A DNA stretch of 64,000 nt from Proteles cristata cristata (taxonomy: Eukaryota; Chordata; Mammalia; Carnivora; Hyaenidae), in contig JAESUZ010004792.1 in the NCBI GenBank assembly GCA_017311185.1, forward strand, positions 2,108,001 to 2,172,000, in the 5' to 3' direction. The notes under the pieces are model-generated. The model had not been told where the DNA came from. It did no database searches and was given only the letters and a program-made list of their open reading frames with translations. This document shows, in pieces, positions 10,476 to 21,067 of the stretch. Every line of letters begins with the position of its first letter. Position 1 is the first letter of the stretch. The translations under genes and the position numbers were made by a program.

Positions 10476-12780
10476 CAAATCATCATTTTAAATGGTTGTG
10501 GCCTCACTGTAATTTTTGTTACCACTTTCCTTTAAGCTTTTTCTTGAGGCTGCTCCCATGTAATCCCATTTAAATATATCATAAAGAATATCTCTAGTAA
10601 GTTTTGAAGAATATGATAAGTGTAGGCTAAAACTCAAATATTTTCATGGTTCTTGATGTACATTTCTAATTGTTTCTTGGAAAAGTTATAGAAATTTATT
10701 GATACTCTTACCAATATCTATGGCTGTACTTGTCTCAAAAGATTTGTTTCTGCCTTCTTTTTGTTATATAGCTCTCATTGTAAGTGTTCAGTGCCTATTT
10801 TGATTGCAGTCTGATATGAAATTTGGATGATAATTGTAATGATTATTTTTACAGAAGTTTTCTGATACATGCTTCCCCCCATAGTGACATTTTCTGTGTC
10901 GCCAGGCTAAGTTGACCCTTTGGAAGCTGGGGTACCCTGCTTCTCTAAAGTGGCAAATATCCTGTTAGTAGCAACAGTTTTATTGGACTTGAAAAACTTA
11001 CTCTTTGTGTTCAACCCTTTGGAGTACACTGAACTTGATGATCATTTCTTTGAATTTGTAAATCTCTTGTAGAAATCCAAATGTAGTATCTAATGCAAGT
11101 CCTCATGAATCCCTTCCCTCCTATCCTTTCATCTCCAGATACTTTCCACAGGTTCTTGGTTCTTCTGGGATTTCCTGAGGGTGTATCGGTGTACATCTGG
11201 TGTTGCACTGCAAAGGAGAAATGGAGCAGGAAGGAGGAATGGTAAGAATGTCATAATAAATGGTCCCACTCTAGCCAGTGACAGACTCATCTGGTTCCTG
11301 TCTCTCCACACACTGGGATCCAGTGGTACAAGGCCTTTTTCTGCTCCATTGTTGATAAAGAAAACCTTATGAACCCAGAGCCTCCATTCAACAATGAACT
11401 CAGGGGTTGAGGTATGACAAGGGCTATATGCAGAGACTTGGGAAAGGAGACATAGGATCACTCCCAAGTGTTGGTGAGGCAACCATATTTGAGTAGATGC
11501 TTCAGCCCTACACAGCTGAGTGTAGATCACAGAAATGTAATTTGGACAGATGTTTAAATTGTCAAAGGGTCTCACTCAAGGCCAAGATCAGGACCAGTAT
11601 ATGCAGTGAGACTAACTAACTATGCTCACCTTGCCAGGAAGAATAAGAGGAAGCATCTTTTAACAAAAGTATCCGGCTTCTGGAAGGTGCTAGGATTGAA
11701 ACATTTGCTCAAGGCTGAAACCAAACCAAAGCACTTGTGAAGTCATCTATCCCTGGCCTCCACTACCCACAAACAAGAAAAATTAGTCTTCTTGGTTGCC
11801 CAGAGATCCCAGTGAAAAAAGCCCTTAGCATTTCTGCAGGCTACAGGAGGGCTGCAGGGATGGGAATAAATATAGACGTTCCATCCTTCCACCTACCTCT
11901 GGAAGGGACTGGCAGAAGGAGACTTCCAGTAGTTTACCCTACTGGTGGCATCTGTCTGGCAACCTCTGCTTTCCAAAGGGGGTCCTCTAATAGCACATTA
12001 AATCTTGAAGACCTCTCCCTTCATCAGTAGGTACTTCCAGATTTCAGAGTCTTTCAGGACAGTAACAGATGGACTCTTGGTTGGTGTCTCTGCTAGGTTT
12101 CCCCTTCTTCTAACAAGAGTCACAACATTAAGTGCTTAGTGTGTTGGAAGCTTCTGTCTTCATCACCCAGTCTTCCATGCTGCCTTAGGTCTTCTTGCAG
12201 GACTCCTGCATTTTTCCAGGATCTTTGATTAATGTGTGGAGTCTTTCAGTAAATAATTCCCATGATTCTTCCTTTCAAACTTATTTAAATGAACCAATAT
12301 CACATTAACATCTGTTGAGTTTAAGATATAACTCTGAGTTTGAAGAGCTCACATCATCTGGAGGGTTCTGGACCAGAGGAAAGGTTCAGATAAACTTGGC
12401 ATAAGAAGGTGTGATGCCCTCTATCTAAGCATGTGTCCTGTAGTATACATTGAGGGCAGGGAGCTTTTGGGGAAAACAGCAGAACTGAAATAGAAGTGTT
12501 GCAGACAATGCATGCAGATTTGAGACCTGGTGTGGTTCTGATGGAAGCTTCTAAACTGGACTACCCCAACTTCGTTTTGTACTCCCAGATCTAGAGATAA
12601 AAGCTGCTTCCTGCAATTTCTCTCTGTATATGTCATTCTCTCCTTCCTTCCTTCTTCTCTTCCTTCTTCATTTTCAAGGCAGTCATCATATGTTTAGCCA
12701 ATTTTTTATTTTAAATTATCTGTAGTAAAATAACTTGTGTGTGTGTTTGTTTTTTTTTTTTTTTTTTTTTTATTCACTTG
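10476..12780. other. Unassigned intergenic DNA, 2.3 kb
   Basis: This includes the longest open frame outside recognised repeats: 148 codons, minus strand, 11129-11575. It shows one hydrophobic run but no domain I know, no upstream promoter and no convincing exon structure. A 97-codon plus frame lies at 11737-12030. I could not assign the region to any repeat family. It may be an old unrecognised LTR or plain unique DNA. Confidence 0.4.
12735..12772. repeat. (GT)n/(T)n low complexity
   Basis: Short GT run followed by about 22 T in a row; no element attached that I can define. Confidence 0.8.
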
Positions 12781-12784
12781 ACTG

Positions 12785-12985
12785 GACACTGGTTGATAAA
12801 GAGCCAGTTCTGGTATCTACTAGCAACTGGGAAAGTCACTTTAAACTTCTGGCTACAGTTTCTTAATCTATAAAATCAAGCTGATAATACCTGACCTCAA
12901 AGAGTTGCTATGGAACTTAATCATATAGAAAACCTAATACAGAACCTGGCATAGAATAGGTGCTAGCTATTGTCCTTTCTAATTC
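12785..12985 (-). mobile_element. MIR SINE relic
   Basis: Reverse MIR: 'tgggaaagtcactttaaact', 'cagtttcttaatctataaaa', 'tcatatagaaaacctaatac', 'agaacctggcatagaatagg', 'tgctagctattgtcc'. Confidence 0.8.
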
Positions 12986-13104
12986 TAGAATCTTAGGGTA
13001 CCACCAAAATAGTAGGAAGCAAAGTGGCAGGATCCTATAGACATGATGGCTTTGGGACTATAAACTATTGGGAATTATTCTATTCTGGACTGTGATGATA
13101 AAAG

Positions 13105-13361
13105 CAGTAGGGAAATAATAGTAATAGCAAATAAGTACAATCACTTAGTGTAAGTCAGTCATTAAACATATTATGCATTTATAAAATCTTTTGTGTTAGT
13201 GCTATTTACCTGAATTTTAAAAATTAGAAAACCAAGGCAAGAGAAGTTAGGCAACTCAACCAACATTATACAGCTAACTAGTGGAAGACCCAGGATTCAA
13301 ACCCAGGCAGTTTACCTCCAAGGTTTACACTCTCACTCATTGTACTATTCCACCAGTTAAT
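13105..13361 (+). mobile_element. MIR SINE relic
   Basis: Plus-strand MIR: 'gcaagagaagttaggcaact', 'acagctaactagtggaagac', 'aggattcaaacccaggca', 'tgtactattccacc'. It is followed directly by a felid SINE whose TSD begins at 13362. Confidence 0.82.
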
Positions 13362-13607
13362 AATCAGTATTTTAGGAGGCGCCTGGGTGGATAAGTCGGT
13401 TAAACATCCGACTTCGGCTCAGGTCATTATCTCATGGTTCGTGAGTTCGAGGCCCGCGTTGGGCTCTGTGCTGACAGCTCAGAGCCTGGAGCCTGCTTCA
13501 GACTCTGTGTCTCCCTCTCTTTCTGACCCTCCCCAGCTCACGCTGTCTCTCTCTCTCTCTCAGAAATAAATAAAACATTTAAAAAAATTTTTAAAATCAG
13601 GATTTTA
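13362..13607 (+). mobile_element. Felid SINE with 13-bp TSD
   Basis: Body 13376-13594: head 'ggcgcctgggtggataagtc' with an A-box-like segment, B-box-like 'ggttcgtgagttcgag', 'cagctcagagcctggagcct', CT tract and tail 'agaaataaataaaacattt'. TSD 'aatcagtatttta' (13362-13374) and 'aatcaggatttta' (13595-13607) differ at one base. Internal Pol III promoter boxes are expected for this family; activity cannot be read from the sequence. Confidence 0.95.
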
Positions 13608-13614
13608 GATTTTG

Positions 13615-13772
13615 CAATTATTCTCTCTACATTGTCTCAATTAATTTTTAGAACATTTCTGCAACACATAGATGACAGAAATTAACATCTGTACTCTATA
13701 CGTGAGAAAATTGAGGATTAGGGAGTTACATATCTTTAGTAAGTAGCAGAAGTGAGATTTGAATTTTTTTTT
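13615..13772 (+). mobile_element. MIR SINE relic
   Basis: 'gtctcaattaatttttagaa', 'gtgagaaaattgaggattag', 'ttagtaagtagcagaagtga', 'gatttgaat' follow MIR order. The MIR at 13105-13361 and this one flank the SINE, but both contain the A-rich mid-segment, so they are two copies and not one split element. Confidence 0.72.
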
Positions 13773-14755
13773 TTTAAATTTCTGACACTTGACACCAAAT
13801 CTGAGCTTTTCTTCTAGGCCAGGACAGCATCACTGCCCTTCTCACCCACAACTAGCCCTTGGCCTCTTTGTATCTCTTTGCCTGACTGAGATAATGGTGG
13901 GGTGGTTTTTTTTCATTTGAAATTGACCACACATAATACATCTGAGGTTTAGTCTGGATGCGTGACATGGCAGGTCTGCCTTGTTAAAGAGCCTCCTGCC
14001 TATAGGAAGAGCACTGATGGAAAAGAGCCAGGCAGTTCCATATCTGACTTTGGCAAATGGCTTTGTGCTGATTCCTTACAAAATGCCCTTTACTGACAGA
14101 GTAATTTCTCAGCACAAAAGTGGAGGCGCTCACAGAACAATGCAAATGAGGCAGAGATGGCACTGACATGGAAAGAATAGCAATATTATCCTAATGGCTC
14201 TGAAATAAAATATAATCACAAGAGGAAATTTACCCTGAAATTATGTTCATCGGCCTTGCAGAAAAGTCTTTTCCTTACCCGGCCAAGCCACGGGGTTCCC
14301 TGGTGCACCTTCTCTCCCTAGGGACTGGGGCACAGAGGTTGTACTGAATGCCCTCTCCCAGGGCAGAGGCCTACAGTTTTTGCCATTACCCTGCAGTTAC
14401 AGACTACCCTGCACGGGACAATTTCCATCAGGAAATCTGTCTCATGGGCCAGGTTAGGGCTTTAGGGCACGGTGTCCCACACTGGCCCTCCTGACAACTA
14501 GGACTATTTCTCCTTGGAGTTGAGCCCATAGCAATCTGGAAAACACTCAGCTACTCATGTTGGTAAGCAAATCCCTACTTTGCAGACCTAAAGCCATTTC
14601 AGATGAACCTCATGGCCTGGTAACTAATATTGAATACTTTTAAATGAGGCATCTATTTCCATTGTGTTTTGGGTCCAGCAAATATGTCTAGATTTATCTT
14701 GAACCATTCAGGACCCCAGCTGTACTGAAAGCTTTCTTTCCCCAAAATATGACAT
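13773..14755. other. Unassigned intergenic DNA
   Basis: No recognised element. Overlapping 61-codon frames on both strands at 13981-14169 have no domain. Confidence 0.45.
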
Positions 14756-15035
14756 GAACTTCCACAGTCTTGTTCCTTTGTCTAAACTGCTCTTTTCACC
14801 TCTCTAACCCAGGGTCTCAGATTAAACATCCTCTCCTCTCTGAACCTTCCTGGACTTCTATCCACACTGTATTTAGCGACCTGTTTCTCACTCTTGTTCA
14901 TGAACATGAGATTACCATATGGCACAACTGGGAATAGTTTACTGGTCTGTCTCCTTTGCCTGATCTAAGGGACCCCTGCACTGAGACTGGCCCTTTACTT
15001 CTGTGTCCCCAGGTTCTCACACAGTAACTGGAAAA
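14756..15035 (+). mobile_element. L2 LINE 3' fragment
   Basis: Follows L2 3' text: 'ctaaactgctcttttcacc', 'gggtctcagattaaacatcc', 'ctctgaaccttcctgga', 'ttactggtctgtctcc', 'gtgtccccagg'. It ends near a 16-A run at 15031. Strongly diverged. Confidence 0.6.
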
Positions 15036-15600
15036 AAAAAAAAAAAACGCACTCTCTGCAACTACACTTGGCCCTGCTCTGTGGATCCCTTTTATTTCCA
15101 GGTCAACCCTGATCTACTCTTAGCTCTGGTCACTGCATCATGCAAGGACCAGTGCAGGGCAGAGAGACAGTGTTCACTGCTTATGATGGGTGATGGGTGA
15201 TAGGCTAATTCCAGTATTTGCAAATGTGGGGAATTCAACAGATATCCTCAGGATTCTGAGCTACGTGCTCTTCCCTCCTGTCCCTTCCCTCCTCTAACAT
15301 GCACACACACACATGCTCTCCCACATGCACACAGAGTCCATCCCCTCCCACCCTTGGTCAGTCTTTGGTTGAGTTATGTGCTCCTCCACCTTTTGTAGTC
15401 AAAGGAGTTGCTACCATTGAATCTTCCCTTTGCATGCTATCTGATGTAATGAGACTTTTCCAAGACTAAGTTCCCTGGACACAAGAAGTGCGGATGTAGA
15501 ATACAGAGTGGCAGATGCATACAACAACTTCTCAGGGATGGCATATGAGAGAAATAATTCAAATGCCATTTCATAACCGAATCTCATACATCTATGCTCA
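15036..15600. other. Unassigned intergenic DNA
   Basis: Contains a short (CA) patch at 15300-15330. Nothing else recognised. Confidence 0.45.
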
Positions 15601-17219
15601 CTCCCTTCCTAGCTGGTAACAGCCAGTTCTAGTAAATTGAGAGACATATAAAAAGATAAGAGATCTCCCCCAACCCGTGAATACCAGGAACACTTCTACT
15701 TCTTTTGTGTTTGAAGGAGTCACTGAGTTCCCTAAGTCTATTCTTATTTTGCTTAATTCTTTCTCTCTTTTGTTCAACTTCATTGCTTTCCATCTTTCTC
15801 TTCTAGGTCATTAATTTATTCTTCTGCTTCTTCCAGCCTGCTGTTTATTGCATCAACTGTGTTTCTATTCTCATTTATTGCACTTTTCATCTCTGACTGA
15901 TTCTTCTTAAATGCTTTTATATCTGTGGTAAGGGTCTCACTGATATCTTCAATTCTTTTCTCAAGCTTGGTAAGTATCCTTATGACCAGTGTTTTAAATT
16001 CTCCATTAGGCATATTATATATATCTATTTTGCTTAGATCTTTGGCTGTGGCTTTATCTTTTTCCTTCATTTGGTATAAATTGCTCTGTCTCTCATTTTA
16101 TCCAAGTCTCTGCCTTCTTCTCTGTTTTAGAAAAGCCAGCTATTCTTACTCCTCCTGACAGTAATGGCCTTATGAAGAAGAGGTCATGTAGTGCCCAAGG
16201 CCTGGTATTTTAGAGAGTGCCTCCAGTGTGTACTGCATGCCCTCTGCTTTTGTTTTCTGCCTGCTCAATCCCTCAGGCAAGTCATCTGAAAAGGCTCTCC
16301 TTGTCTGTTCTGAGCAGTGTTTTGTCCCTGGCCTGACTGTGGTTAGTTTCAACTAGGTGTGGTTTGGTATATTTGTGAAATGAAACCTGTTACCACCTCT
16401 ATCAGAACTGAGGCCCTGCAAAACTCTGGTGTGGAGAATTGTTGTGGGCAGGGGTTTTTGCTGTTTTTCTGGGGGATGGACCCACCACAATTGGACTGAG
16501 GTGAATATGACTGAGAATGGTTATTTCCACTTGAGCACAGTTGGGTGGGACTTAGTAAAAGCAAGTTAGGCAGCCATTGCCTATGCTGAGTTTCTTCCTG
16601 CATGCAACTATGCTTATGCTGAGGGGTGGGGGAAGGAACTGACACCAGCTAGCTCCTTTTTTTCCCAGCAAGGTGGCTCCCTGAATGCTTTCTCTCAGTA
16701 CATGTTCTGAAAAGAACAAATAACCTCCCCACTGTGTGCCGCAGGGGCTCTTCAGGTCACTGTTTCCATGCTACATGCATCCAGGTTGTTTGCCTGCCTT
16801 CTCTACCAGAGCAGTACACTGCCCTCTGGGCTCTATTTCAGCCAAGCCCATTGACCTTTAAAATTTCAAGCTTTAGGCCCCACTGGTTGAAGAATGCACA
16901 AAATCCCTCCCGTCTCATTCTTCAAGCCAATGGCTTTAGAGAGACATTCTCCCTGTGTGTTCCTTTCTCTGGCACCCTTCTCCTCAATCGTGGCTGCTTC
17001 CCCTCTGTAGCAGCCGGGATTCATTTCTCCTTTAAACAACACCCCTACACTTCCTACCCTCTTCCATGTGGCCTCTTCTCTCCCTTTAGTTGTGGAATTT
17101 GTTTTGTCATTTTTTCAGGCTGATTTCAGGCGTACTTAAGATGATTTAATAGTTATCTAGTTGCATTTGTAGGGTGAAGTGAGCCTTAGGTCCTCCTATT
17201 CCACTGCCATCTTCTTGCA
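15600..17219 (-). mobile_element. Orphan L1 5' end: complete 5' UTR plus start of ORF1
   Basis: The minus strand opens at about 17219 with 'aagatggcagtggaatagg', the 'AAGATGG...TAGGA' style start of carnivore L1 elements. It runs about 1.1 kb of 5' UTR to ORF1 near 16090 and dies within ORF1 near 15690. Most L1 copies lose their 5' end; this one keeps it and lacks the rest. That points to a later deletion or rearrangement. The 5' UTR differs from the one at 63178, so it is another subfamily. Confidence 0.75.
15690..16073 (-). pseudogene. L1 ORF1 N-terminal remnant
   Basis: An open minus-strand stretch of 84 codons (15816-16070) reads as the L1 ORF1 N-terminal region. It has 'AKDLSKIDIYNMPNGEFK', then a heptad-rich helix ('LEKRIEDISETL', 'NTVDAINSRLEEAEE') that would form the trimerising coiled coil of the RNA-binding ORF1 protein. 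After an in-frame stop, degraded text ('ELSDSFKH' region, near 15720) still follows ORF1. The RRM and C-terminal domains are missing. Not functional. Confidence 0.78.
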
Positions 17220-17223
17220 AATT

Positions 17224-17484
17224 CAAATCTTGCTACTTTGTGTTTTTTTTTTTTTTAATATTTTTATTTATTTCTAGGAGACAGAGAGAGAGAGAGCTTA
17301 AACAGGGGAGGGTCAGAGAGAGAGGGAGACACAGACTGTGAAACAGGCTCCAGGCTCTGAGCTGGCAGTCAGTACAGAGCCCGATGCGGGGCTCGAACCC
17401 ACAAGCCGCGAGATCATGACCTAAGCGAAAGTCGGACGCTTAACCGACTAAGCCACCCAGGCACCCCCAAATCTTGCTACTTTG
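17224..17484 (-). mobile_element. Young felid SINE with perfect 17-bp TSD
   Basis: Body 17241-17467, minus strand, starting with a T-rich tail complement and 'tttatttatttctaggaga', ending 'gactaagccacccaggcacc'. TSD 'caaatcttgctactttg' at 17224-17240 and 17468-17484 is perfect. Diagnostic bases of the younger class ('cctaagcgaaagtcggacg') are present. It landed just beyond the L1 5' end. Confidence 0.96.
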
Positions 17485-17511
17485 GACCAGGTTACATACT
17501 GTTCCACTTAG

Positions 17512-17690
17512 GATCACTTCAACTCAGTATCCTCATTTACAGCACAGGGAAATAAACAGCCAGCTCATGGGATTGTGAGGATTAAGTAACATAAGAAATA
17601 AAACACAAGAAAAATAACATAAGAAAAGCACCAAGCACCATTCCTGTGCAATAGACACTTAATAACTGGCAATTATTTCTTTGTCCCCAC
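17512..17690 (-). mobile_element. MIR SINE relic with an internal duplication
   Basis: 'ctcagtatcctcatttacag', 'gggattgtgaggattaagt', 'caccattcctgtgcaataga', 'cacttaataactggcaatta' give reverse MIR order. 'aacataagaaa' occurs twice (about 17589 and 17617), a small local duplication. Confidence 0.75.
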
Positions 17691-18325
17691 AAGATAGAGA
17701 GAGATCCACAAGATATTGGTATTGTTATAACCTTGTAAATGATATCAATATCTATTATTAGTCCCACAATTTACCCACCACTGTGGCTACCACATTTATG
17801 TACTTACTTATACCTAACTAATTCAAGAAAGGAGTTAAAGCAGATTATAAAAATGCATACATCTCAGTAAGTTAAATTAAAATTTAAATTATTTGAAAGA
17901 AGATACAAGTACAAAGGAAAAAAGAGAGTAGAAAATTTAAGGTTATACCAGGAATGAATTAATATGTAAAATGCAAAGCCTATGGCCCTATGAAGTTACC
18001 ATTTGTGTATTTTTGTTTACTATCTGTAGGCCCACCTTTGACTCTATGATTTCTAGAAGTTAAAGCAAAGGGAGAAATGTGAATATTTTATGAGTACCTA
18101 AAGTTTTCTTTCCTGTGAGAAACACAACCTCTTATTTGATGGAGATCAAATATTTTTCTCAATAGAGAGGATGTTGTTCTTTCTCATACTCTCCCATACA
18201 AGCAAGCTCTAACACTCAAAGCTGCCTCAGCACAGGGTAAATATGGATCTATACTTGATCTTTACAGTCCAGTTTGGTATCTGAATGTAATTATGAATAA
18301 TAGCCCTTTTCACTATCATTTTTTG
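17691..18325. other. Unassigned intergenic DNA
   Basis: AT-rich. No element, gene or RNA recognised. Confidence 0.45.
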
Positions 18326-18465
18326 TAACATGGTTAAGCTACTTCTCATCCCTCAACCCCTTGCCTATGCTTTCCCAATTCAAAATCCATCTTCAAGCCT
18401 AGTCCAAATGACTACTCCTCTCAGAGAAAGCAATTTCTTTTCATTTCCTGAACTCCCACAGGAAT
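18326..18465 (+). mobile_element. Possible L2 LINE fragment
   Basis: Pyrimidine-rich L2-like text ('tcaagcctagtccaaatgac', 'actcctctcagagaaagc'), resembling the L2 region around 'tcaaatgtcacctcctc'. Weak; it could be unique DNA. A (GT)n run follows at 18465-18485. Confidence 0.35.
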
Positions 18466-18485
18466 GTGTGTGTGTGTGTGTGTGT
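18465..18485. repeat. (GT)n microsatellite, short
   Basis: About ten GT units. Confidence 0.9.
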
Positions 18486-19145
18486 AAGGAGAGTGAGTGT
18501 AGTTTACAGTCTATGGACATGACTTTTCTATACCACCTTAAAAATATATAAAATGGTTCTTAAGAACAAATGTGAAATTTATGAGTCAAGGGTCCATAGT
18601 TTTCATCAAAAAGGGATACCTGATTCATGACTTGCACAATGGTCTTTGGGGAAACCTCACCAACTTTGCCCTGTCTAGATCTTTTCAAGATGACTTGCAC
18701 TTGTCAGGGCACAGAGATGAAGCAGTCTTTTTGAGGTCATGCTGAATGAAGATCAATAGTTGGGATAGGATAAAGTCTGTGGTCTCCTAGTTCTGTTTTC
18801 TGTATTCTCTAGGCCTGGAGAATAGCTTAATGAAGTCAATGAAATAAGTAGAACCAATGGAGTCATTTAAGGTACTAAAATAACTCTTGTACCCTTGCCT
18901 TTTTAGTACTAGAGGCAGTAAAGCTGACATACTATCTAGTTACAGAGCACTGCACTATCCCATTGCCCTTCTACACATTCTCCACATTTTGGAAGTATTT
19001 CCTTTGCTAAAGCCATTTGAATTAAAATATTTGAGTTTGCATCTCTCTTACCAGACTTGACTGACAAAGATACTATGTAATAATTTCCATAACAAATGCA
19101 TGCACAGGAGCCAAATAGGATAGAGATTAAAAACATGTGGTACTC
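18486..19145. other. Unassigned intergenic DNA
   Basis: Nothing recognised. The 66-codon minus frame at 18936-19136 has no domain. Confidence 0.45.
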
Positions 19146-19653
19146 AAGACTTGTGTGAGGGTAGGGGTGCCTGCGTGGCTTAGTCGGTTAAGCATCCGAC
19201 TTTCGGGGCGCCTGGGTGGCTTAGTCGGTTAAGCGTCCGACTTTCGCTTAGGTCATGATCTCGCGGTTCGTGGGTTCGAGCCCCGCGTCGGGCTCTGTGC
19301 TGACTGCCAGCTCAGAGCCTGGAGCCTGTTTCAGTCTGTGACTCCCTCTCTCTCTGACCCTCCCCTGCTCACACTGTCTCTCTCTCTCTCCTAGAAATAA
19401 ATAAAATATTTTAAAAAAAAAAAAAAAAAGAAAGCATCCGACTTTCACTTGGGTCATGATCTCGCGGTTCGTGGGTTCGAGCCCGGCGTTGGGCTCTGTG
19501 CTGACTGCCAGCTCAGAGCCTGGAGCCTTTTCAGTCTGTGACTCCCTCTTTCTCTGACCCTGCCCTGCTCACGCTGTCTCTCTCTCTCTCTCTCTCCTAG
19601 AAATAAATAAAACATTAAAAAAAATTAAAAAAAAAAAAGACTTGTGTGAGGGT
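19146..19653 (+). mobile_element. Felid SINE (outer copy), split by a second SINE, 17-bp TSD
   Basis: The outer copy is 19163-19204 plus 19447-19636. Its TSD 'aagacttgtgtgagggt' is perfect at 19146-19162 and 19637-19653. It was broken in the tRNA-like head, after 'gcatccgactttc', by the inner copy. Both copies are of the younger class. Confidence 0.96.
19190..19446 (+). mobile_element. Felid SINE (inner copy) nested in a SINE, 15-bp TSD
   Basis: Body 19205-19431: 'ggggcgcctgggtggcttag', B-box-like 'ggttcgtgggttcgag', 'gctgactgccagctcag', CT tract, 'cctagaaataaataaa', then about 17 A. The TSD 'aagcatccgactttc' (19190-19204, 19432-19446) is sequence of the outer SINE. Orientation is the same as the host copy. 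The frame on the opposite strand (19248-19457) is a shadow of the SINE. Confidence 0.97.
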
Positions 19654-19909
19654 GACCAATCTTCTGTCCTTGAATCCTATGTACAATTTCAAACATCACA
19701 TCTGTGATAAGCTGTGATTAAACAAAGGTAGGAATACATATCTTTCTTATTAATTATCTTAGATAATTTAAAAAGCAATTGTATAAAACAATAATGTATA
19801 TAATGTATCATTGTATTTAGAATATATAGAAATATGTGTAATATGGAGGTATGGAAGTGAAAGGTATTGGACTAAGGATATGGTAAAGTAATATATAAAA
19901 TAATGGATT

Positions 19910-20042
19910 TTTGAAAAGTTTTTATTTTAATTCCAATTAGTTAATATACAATGTTATATTAGTTTCAGGTGTACAATACAGTGATTCAACAATTCTATAC
20001 ATCACCTGGTGCTCATCATGACAAATGTACTCCTTAATAATG
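19910..20042 (-). mobile_element. Short 5'-truncated L1 3' end
   Basis: 'attttaattccaattagtta', 'atgttatattagtttcagg', 'gattcaacaattctatacat', 'tggtgctcatcatgacaaat': reverse-oriented carnivore L1 3' end, about 125 bp. Flanks 'aataatggat' at both ends (about 19900 and 20036) look like its TSD. It sits within the older plus-strand L1. Confidence 0.75.
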
Positions 20043-20211
20043 GATGGTTGGATTGTAGCATTAATAGATATAATAAGTATAACAATACCACAAAAAGGGG
20101 GAAAAGGAGTAGAGCTACATAAAAGTAATATTTCTATATATCACTGAAATTAGGCAAGTATGAATCAGAAACTGATTCAGATAAAAATATACGGTAAACC
20201 CAGAGCAAACA

Positions 20212-20229
20212 AACACACACACACACACA
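20212..20229. repeat. (AC)n microsatellite, short
   Basis: Nine AC units inside old L1. Confidence 0.85.
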
Positions 20230-20479
20230 TTTAAAAAATATTTTTTTAATGTAAAAGAAAGCAGTAAAGAAAGAGTGGAGCAATGAGAATGACACAAGAT
20301 ATGTATAGAAAACAAAAAGGAAAACACTAGAGAAAAATTCAACTATATCAACCAAAACATTAAAACTGAGCATATTGAATAATATAATCAAAAGATATTG
20401 CCAATCTGGATTAAAAATAAAACAAAACAAAACCCTCATGATCCAACTAAATAATGTTTATAGAAGATACACTTTAAAA

Positions 20480-20724
20480 ATTAAAATATACAGGGGTTCC
20501 TGGGTGGCTCAGTCAGTTAAGCATCTGAATCTTGATCCTGGCTCAGGTCATGATCTCACAGTTCATGAGTCTGAGTCCTGCATCAGGTTCTGCACTAATG
20601 GTGTGGAGCCTGCTTGGGATTCTGTCCTCCTTTTCTCTGACCCTCCCCATCATGTGCTCTCTCTCTCTCTGTCTCTCTCTTTCTCAATCTTTCAATAAAT
20701 AAAAACAAAATATTAAAATATACA
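20480..20724 (+). mobile_element. Felid SINE (older class) with 13-bp TSD
   Basis: Body 20493-20711: 'cctgggtggctcagtcagtt', 'gaatcttgatcctggctcag', 'ggtgtggagcctgcttggga', CT tract, 'tcaataaataaaaac'. TSD 'attaaaatataca' is perfect at 20480-20492 and 20712-20724. The 'cttgat' and 'gtgtggagcctgcttgg' variants mark a class different from the copies at 17241 or 39232. Confidence 0.95.
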
Positions 20725-20823
20725 AATAAATTGAAAGTAAAAGGATGGAAAAAATACAACATGCAAATCACAACCACAATAAAGCTGGAGTGGTTATAAT
20801 GATATCAGGCAAAATAGACTTTA

Positions 20824-21067
20824 AAATAACAAAAACGGGGCACCTGGGTGGCTCAGTTTGTTAAGCGTCCAACTTTGGCTCAGGTCATGATCTCATGGTT
20901 TGTGGGTTCAAGCCCTGCTTCGGGCTCTGTGCTGACAGCTAGTTCAGAGCTTGGAGCCTGCTTGGGATTCTGTGTGTGTGTCTCTCAGACCCTCCCCTGC
21001 TCACGCTGTCTCTCTCTCTATCTCTCTCAAAATAATAAAACACTAAAAAAATTTTAAATAACAAAAA
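20824..21067 (+). mobile_element. Felid SINE with 12-bp TSD
   Basis: Body 20836-21055, intact head 'cacctgggtggctcagtttg', 'cagctagttcagagcttgga' and tail 'caaaataataaaacact'. TSD 'aaataacaaaaa' at 20824-20835 and 21056-21067; low complexity, so slightly less certain. Confidence 0.94.

Noticed and set aside
11129..11575. 148-codon minus-strand frame
   Set aside because: No domain, conservation signal or splice context; the length is unremarkable for chance in 64 kb. Listed as unassigned DNA, not as a gene.
13376..13450. tRNA gene in SINE heads
   Set aside because: Heads resemble a tRNA with A- and B-box-like parts, but they sit in complete SINEs with tails and TSDs, and there is no cloverleaf of a functional tRNA.
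16734..17123. 129-codon plus-strand frame
   Set aside because: It lies antisense to the L1 5' UTR; a shadow.
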